Positions 61,601 through 64,000 of a stretch of 64,000 bases of DNA are shown here, piece after piece. The stretch comes from JBCCEJ01 sp039030335 (GTDB lineage Bacteria > Pseudomonadota > Gammaproteobacteria > HK1), in the NCBI GenBank assembly GCA_039030335.1, contig JBCCEJ010000023.1, positions 1-64,000 of the forward strand. Direction: 5' to 3'. Under the pieces are notes generated by a model. It was given only the letters and a program-made list of their open reading frames with translations, did no database searches and was not told where the DNA came from. A program made the translations under genes and the position numbers. The first letter of the stretch is position 1, and every line of letters starts with the position of its first letter.

Positions 61601-62277
61601 TGGAGGCGGCGCGCGAAGAGCTCATTCAGGCCGAACGGCTGGCGACCATCGGCCGGCTCGCTGCAACCGTGAGTCACGAGTTGCGCAACCCACTAGGCAC
61701 CGCGCGAAACTCTGTCTATCTGCTAAGGCGACGCGTGGAATCCGATAGTCCGCTTCTGCGCCACCTGGATACGGTGGAGCGCGAAATCAGTCACTGCGAT
61801 AGCGTTATCAGCAGCCTGCTCGAGAGCACGCGCGTCAAGAGTCCAAACGTGGGTAACCTGATCCTGACCCGGATGCTGGAGGAATTGCTGCCGGGCATCA
61901 CGCGTCCCGATGGAGTAGCGGTGGACATCAGTGGCTGTGAGGGCCTCACGGTAGTCGCCGATCAGACACAGCTCCGCCAGGTTCTGACCAATCTTTTGAG
62001 CAACGCCGTACAGGCAAGTCCGCCGGGCAGTGTCGTGCACGTAGCCGGGGAGCGCGCTGGTTCCACCAACCGTTTTTGGGTCAGCGACCAAGGAGACGGC
62101 ATTCCGGCCGATAAGTTAGATCGCGTGTTCGAACCGTTCTACACCACCAGGAGCCGTGGCGCGGGATTGGGCCTGTGGATTTCCCGCGAACTATTGCGGC
62201 GTCACGGCGGAGACTTATCGGTGCACAACAATGCTTCGGGCGGTGCAACATTTGTCGCTGAGTTGCCACTACAATGA
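58642..62277 (+). CDS. Multi-PAS/GAF sensor histidine kinase
   Basis: A 1,211-residue kinase. After two membrane helices (VIGLAIVQIALTLLLAYLST and VLICGALLTVVSVSAAAVLA) come PAS repeats with VTE/VTD endings (FMGYRGTGRDVTEAV, FTGYRGTGRDVTDVE), a GAF-type domain (about 580-700) and further PAS modules. The dimerisation motif is TVSHELRNPLGTARN with His1012, and the ATPase has LTNLLSNAVQ, SDQGDGIPADK and GAGLGLWIS. ATG 58642 (MKRRYRVIGL) is chosen since earlier codons are not conserved. No output beyond the kinase. Two receiver proteins follow, probably its partners. Confidence 0.9.
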   Translation: MKRRYRVIGLAIVQIALTLLLAYLSTDPQTVLICGALLTVVSVSAAAVLARNIRKTRLRVEQRMSDFADSATEFLWETDSDHRFSWFSRSHADMTGMDPSGLLGKRRDEVLRIEPEPESWRKHQAHLEARQPFRDFEYNNLNNSGELRTFRVSGKPVFGRGGKFMGYRGTGRDVTEAVRVEQAQVRLNSAIQQLPDAIALFDTRDLLVSCNTAYAQRFVVGAAAPPGGFTFEGLLRHGMASVLQLGVAGDLHLEARLRQHRIADGTVQSLLLRDGTRAVARDFRTADGGVMVVITDVTQLTLREEQLRAYDMRFWDFMETAVDWFWETDADDRFTFVSPQLERVAGVAEDDVIGLQRSDFAGLDPNEPGIIEISDRVARRERFTDLTFSRRLRTGEIRYFRISGKPATNEQGEFTGYRGTGRDVTDVELAELRAHSAERRLVDALEWSSDGVALYDADDRLVMYNSAYRDHYIGAQDTPITGRKFVDIMRLGVRHGSIAQDQPKEAIFARRQREHALANGVPQLYARRDGGWMQIRETRTTEGGVLMVLTDVTEQQRIDQMLRAMVAPDATDTDNILSLTLRSVCAALGMRIGVVAMRESDDTMMTLCAIDNGEELEPFTYDLHGSPCEHALVSPDPVVLTERAAALFPQDAMLVDGGIEAYVGTSLHDHTGETVGLFVLMHDEPVRDTPTMESIPRLVADRIGLELQREAAVMALQASESNLRAVFDNAPIRMWLKDLDGRFLNVSEKWLRDHDLTEREVIGLSDREVLADVHWLDDALAMDAAVVKSGGTITGEVQRGTPDAPQDFLIQRFPVFDGAGALRALGTATTEVTAVKQAEARAKYAFESLEAAIASMTDGFALYDSAQTLVVCNDRLRMLFPEARPYLLPGASRADVRRAVLTSARLRTVNEQRPADLPPDIVTGGGQGDEQLEMLDGSWVQLREHQAEDRALIVVATDITERKQIESMRESRQEELERVVTERTRDLEAAREELIQAERLATIGRLAATVSHELRNPLGTARNSVYLLRRRVESDSPLLRHLDTVEREISHCDSVISSLLESTRVKSPNVGNLILTRMLEELLPGITRPDGVAVDISGCEGLTVVADQTQLRQVLTNLLSNAVQASPPGSVVHVAGERAGSTNRFWVSDQGDGIPADKLDRVFEPFYTTRSRGAGLGLWISRELLRRHGGDLSVHNNASGGATFVAELPLQ

Positions 62278-62324
62278 CAGTTTGGATCGACCGCTCGACC
62301 GAGCGGTAGAGGAGACCGGCTGCA

Positions 62325-63080
62325 ATGACAACCCGGGTACTGGTTGCCGATGACGATGAGGGCATGCGCGAAACCCTGGCGGAAATCCTTACCGAGGAGG
62401 GCCACGAGGTCGCGACGGCCAGCGATGCTGAAGAGGCCCTGGCGCTTTGCCGGGTGAACCGCTTCGATGTCGTACTCCTCGACCAGCGGATGCCGGGCCG
62501 CAGCGGCTTCGAGGTACTCGACGATCTCCGCGAAAGTTCGCCGGCGACCCGTATCATCATGATGAGCGCTTACGCAGTGGATGAACTGAAACGCAATGCA
62601 CTGACGCGCGGCGTCATGGCGTTCGTCGATAAGCCGCTGAATCTGGAGATGATGCTCGACCTGGTCCGCGACGCAGGCCGGGCGGCAGTGCTGGTCATCA
62701 CCGCTGACGTAGCGACCGACGCGCTGGTCATGCTGTTGCGGCAGCGCGGCTATCGCGTGAGGAGCGCGGCGACCGCGCAGGAAGGCATGCGCCTCGCTGC
62801 TCAGATCGCATTTCGCATCGTGATCATCGACTGTGAACTGTCATCCAGCAACGGACTCGAAACCTACCTGGAGCTGAAGGCGATATTGCCGTCTTTCGAC
62901 GCCATCATGCTGACGCGCGACAGCGAATCCGACCACGCCATCGCGCGCGAGGCTGTACGACGTACGGCCTACACCTATGTCGACAAACCCGATGCCGAAA
63001 CCCGAATCCCGGAACTTCTGGGCCAGCTCGTCGGGCAGCAGGCATCCGGTTCCCAGCGAATGAAACCCAACCCAGACTGA
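62325..63080 (+). CDS. Response regulator with two tandem receiver domains
   Basis: A 251-residue protein of two receivers and nothing else. The first has MTTRVLVADDDEGMRETLAE, Asp53 in VVLLDQRMPGRSGFEVL, Ser/Thr in MMSAYAVDE and Lys103 in FVDKPLNLE. The second has VLVITADVATDALVM (one acidic residue instead of two), Asp169 in RIVIIDCELSSSNGLE, IMLTRDSES and Lys221 in YVDKPDAE. The missing acidic residue in the second may alter metal binding. It lies 47 bp after the kinase gene and is probably coexpressed. Confidence 0.85.
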   Translation: MTTRVLVADDDEGMRETLAEILTEEGHEVATASDAEEALALCRVNRFDVVLLDQRMPGRSGFEVLDDLRESSPATRIIMMSAYAVDELKRNALTRGVMAFVDKPLNLEMMLDLVRDAGRAAVLVITADVATDALVMLLRQRGYRVRSAATAQEGMRLAAQIAFRIVIIDCELSSSNGLETYLELKAILPSFDAIMLTRDSESDHAIAREAVRRTAYTYVDKPDAETRIPELLGQLVGQQASGSQRMKPNPD

Positions 63081-63093
63081 AGGTCGTCCTCAA

Positions 63094-64000
63094 ATGTCCT
63101 CGGTGCCCAGTTCAGACGACGACCTCAGTCAAGCCGGAAGCCGCGGCGACCAGACAATGGTCCGGGTATTACTGGTCGAAGACGATCTCGACCACGCCGA
63201 GACAGTCGCCGAGATGTTGTTGTGGGACGACTTCGCCACCAGCATCTACGGCAATGGGGGCGAGGCGCTGGACGCGGTCACGCACGAGACTTTCGGCGTC
63301 GCGATCGTCGACCTGAGCCTTCCCGACTACTACGGAACCGAGTTCATCGCTGCGCTGACGGCTCGCGACCCACGCATCCGGATCATCATAAACACCGGAA
63401 ATTCCACGCACGACGCGGCTGTCGACGCATTGAATCTGGGCGCCTTCGGGTATCTGCACAAAGGCGGCGACCCCGAGGAGATGGTCCGGACCGTACGTCG
63501 CGCGGCGAATGCCTACATCGGTGCAGCGCTGCGGGAAAGCGAAAACATGTTCAAGGCCGTGTTCGAGCGGTCTGGGATCGGTATCGCGCTCATCGACAAC
63601 GGTGGGCAAATCATCAACAGCAACCCGGCGCTGCAGCGCATGCTCGGCCGCGACGCCGGCGAGCTGAACTCACTGGCGCACACCGAGCTCCTGCACGTCG
63701 ATGACGTGGAGGAAGACTCGCGCAAGATGAGCGCGCTGAACGGTGGCGACATCGGACACTACACCGTCGAGCAGCGTCTGCTGCGGCGCGATGGGACGGC
63801 CAAATGGGCGAGCGTGGTAGTGACCGCCGTGCACGATGCGCACGACGACATTCTGTTCCGCGTTGCGATGGTGGAGGACATCACCGAGAAGAAACGGATG
63901 TCCGAGGAGTTGAGTTATCAGGCGCGCCACGATCCGCTTACCGGCCTCGTCAACCGACGCGCATTCGAGGACCGTCTTTCGCGGGTTCTGGCCACCGCGG
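63094..64000 (+). CDS. Receiver-PAS-GGDEF signalling protein (runs off window)
   Basis: The product, at least 302 residues, starts at ATG 63094. A receiver (VRVLLVEDDLDHAETVAEML; Asp73 in GVAIVDLSLPDYYG) is followed by a PAS domain (about 147-265, ending VAMVEDITEKKRMSEELSYQ) and by the first part of a diguanylate cyclase domain, RHDPLTGLVNRRAFEDRLSR. The rest, where the GGDEF and perhaps an EAL domain would be, is beyond base 64000. It lies 13 bp after the tandem-receiver gene and is likely the output of the multi-PAS kinase, controlling cyclic-di-GMP. Confidence 0.88.
   Translation, partial: MSSVPSSDDDLSQAGSRGDQTMVRVLLVEDDLDHAETVAEMLLWDDFATSIYGNGGEALDAVTHETFGVAIVDLSLPDYYGTEFIAALTARDPRIRIIINTGNSTHDAAVDALNLGAFGYLHKGGDPEEMVRTVRRAANAYIGAALRESENMFKAVFERSGIGIALIDNGGQIINSNPALQRMLGRDAGELNSLAHTELLHVDDVEEDSRKMSALNGGDIGHYTVEQRLLRRDGTAKWASVVVTAVHDAHDDILFRVAMVEDITEKKRMSEELSYQARHDPLTGLVNRRAFEDRLSRVLATA

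Overview
The window is high-GC DNA (roughly 60% or more by eye), densely packed, with many 4-bp ATGA-type overlaps. It looks like a chromosome segment of a gammaproteobacterium. Supporting arrangements are queA-tgt, pcnB-folK-deoxynucleoside kinase, tesA divergent from a ybbA/ybbP-type exporter, mpl, zapE, moxR-DUF58-tgpA, the three-gene pntAA-pntAB-pntB, and a dsrEFH-dsrC sulfur-relay cluster with a two-cysteine DsrC. That last cluster, with a TusA-like protein and CysG nearby, suggests a lineage related to sulfur oxidisers. No genus can be named from the sequence alone.

Layout. 1-8,000: tRNA modification (tgt, queA), tRNA-Leu(CAA), folate/nucleotide genes, poly(A) polymerase, an MlaC-like protein, TusA, CysG. 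8,000-12,000: a NarXL-like two-component pair and dsrC/dsrH/dsrF/dsrE. 12,300-26,000: an accessory, rearranged region. It holds a truncated flavodoxin-fold oxidoreductase, a TIR-NB-ARC-TPR (STAND) protein, a decayed membrane-protein gene, an asparaginase subfamily member, two cyclase-like proteins with complementary active-site defects, an internally deleted PuuE-like deacetylase, a B12-binding/radical SAM protein that appears to be a selenoprotein, and a livFGM block whose livM lost its 5' end at the point where a RamB/ScfR-like regulator also lost its 5' end. 26,200-38,300: core genes (glutaredoxin, Hsp15, a 3-hydroxyisobutyrate-dehydrogenase-like enzyme, mpl, TesA, ABC exporter). 38,400-38,600: an intergenic sigma-54 promoter followed directly by a short RNA with a pyrimidine-rich loop and an intrinsic terminator. 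38,600-64,000: MFS-acyltransferase fusion, CPA1 antiporter, pyruvate kinase, SET protein, EF-G paralogue, ZapE, TgpA/DUF58/MoxR, NudL, a D-malate/tartrate dehydrogenase, a CheY-like protein, transhydrogenase, and a multi-PAS histidine kinase with two receiver proteins, the last running off the window.

The observations most worth following are (1) the in-frame TGA in a C-U-A-E-P tail with a hairpin downstream, (2) the sigma-54-driven small RNA at 38,512-38,573, (3) the TIR-NB-ARC protein with seven TPR-like repeats in exact 45-residue register, (4) the pair of class III cyclase-like proteins whose retained residues would complete one active site only as a heterodimer, and (5) the head-to-head truncation junction near 25,470.
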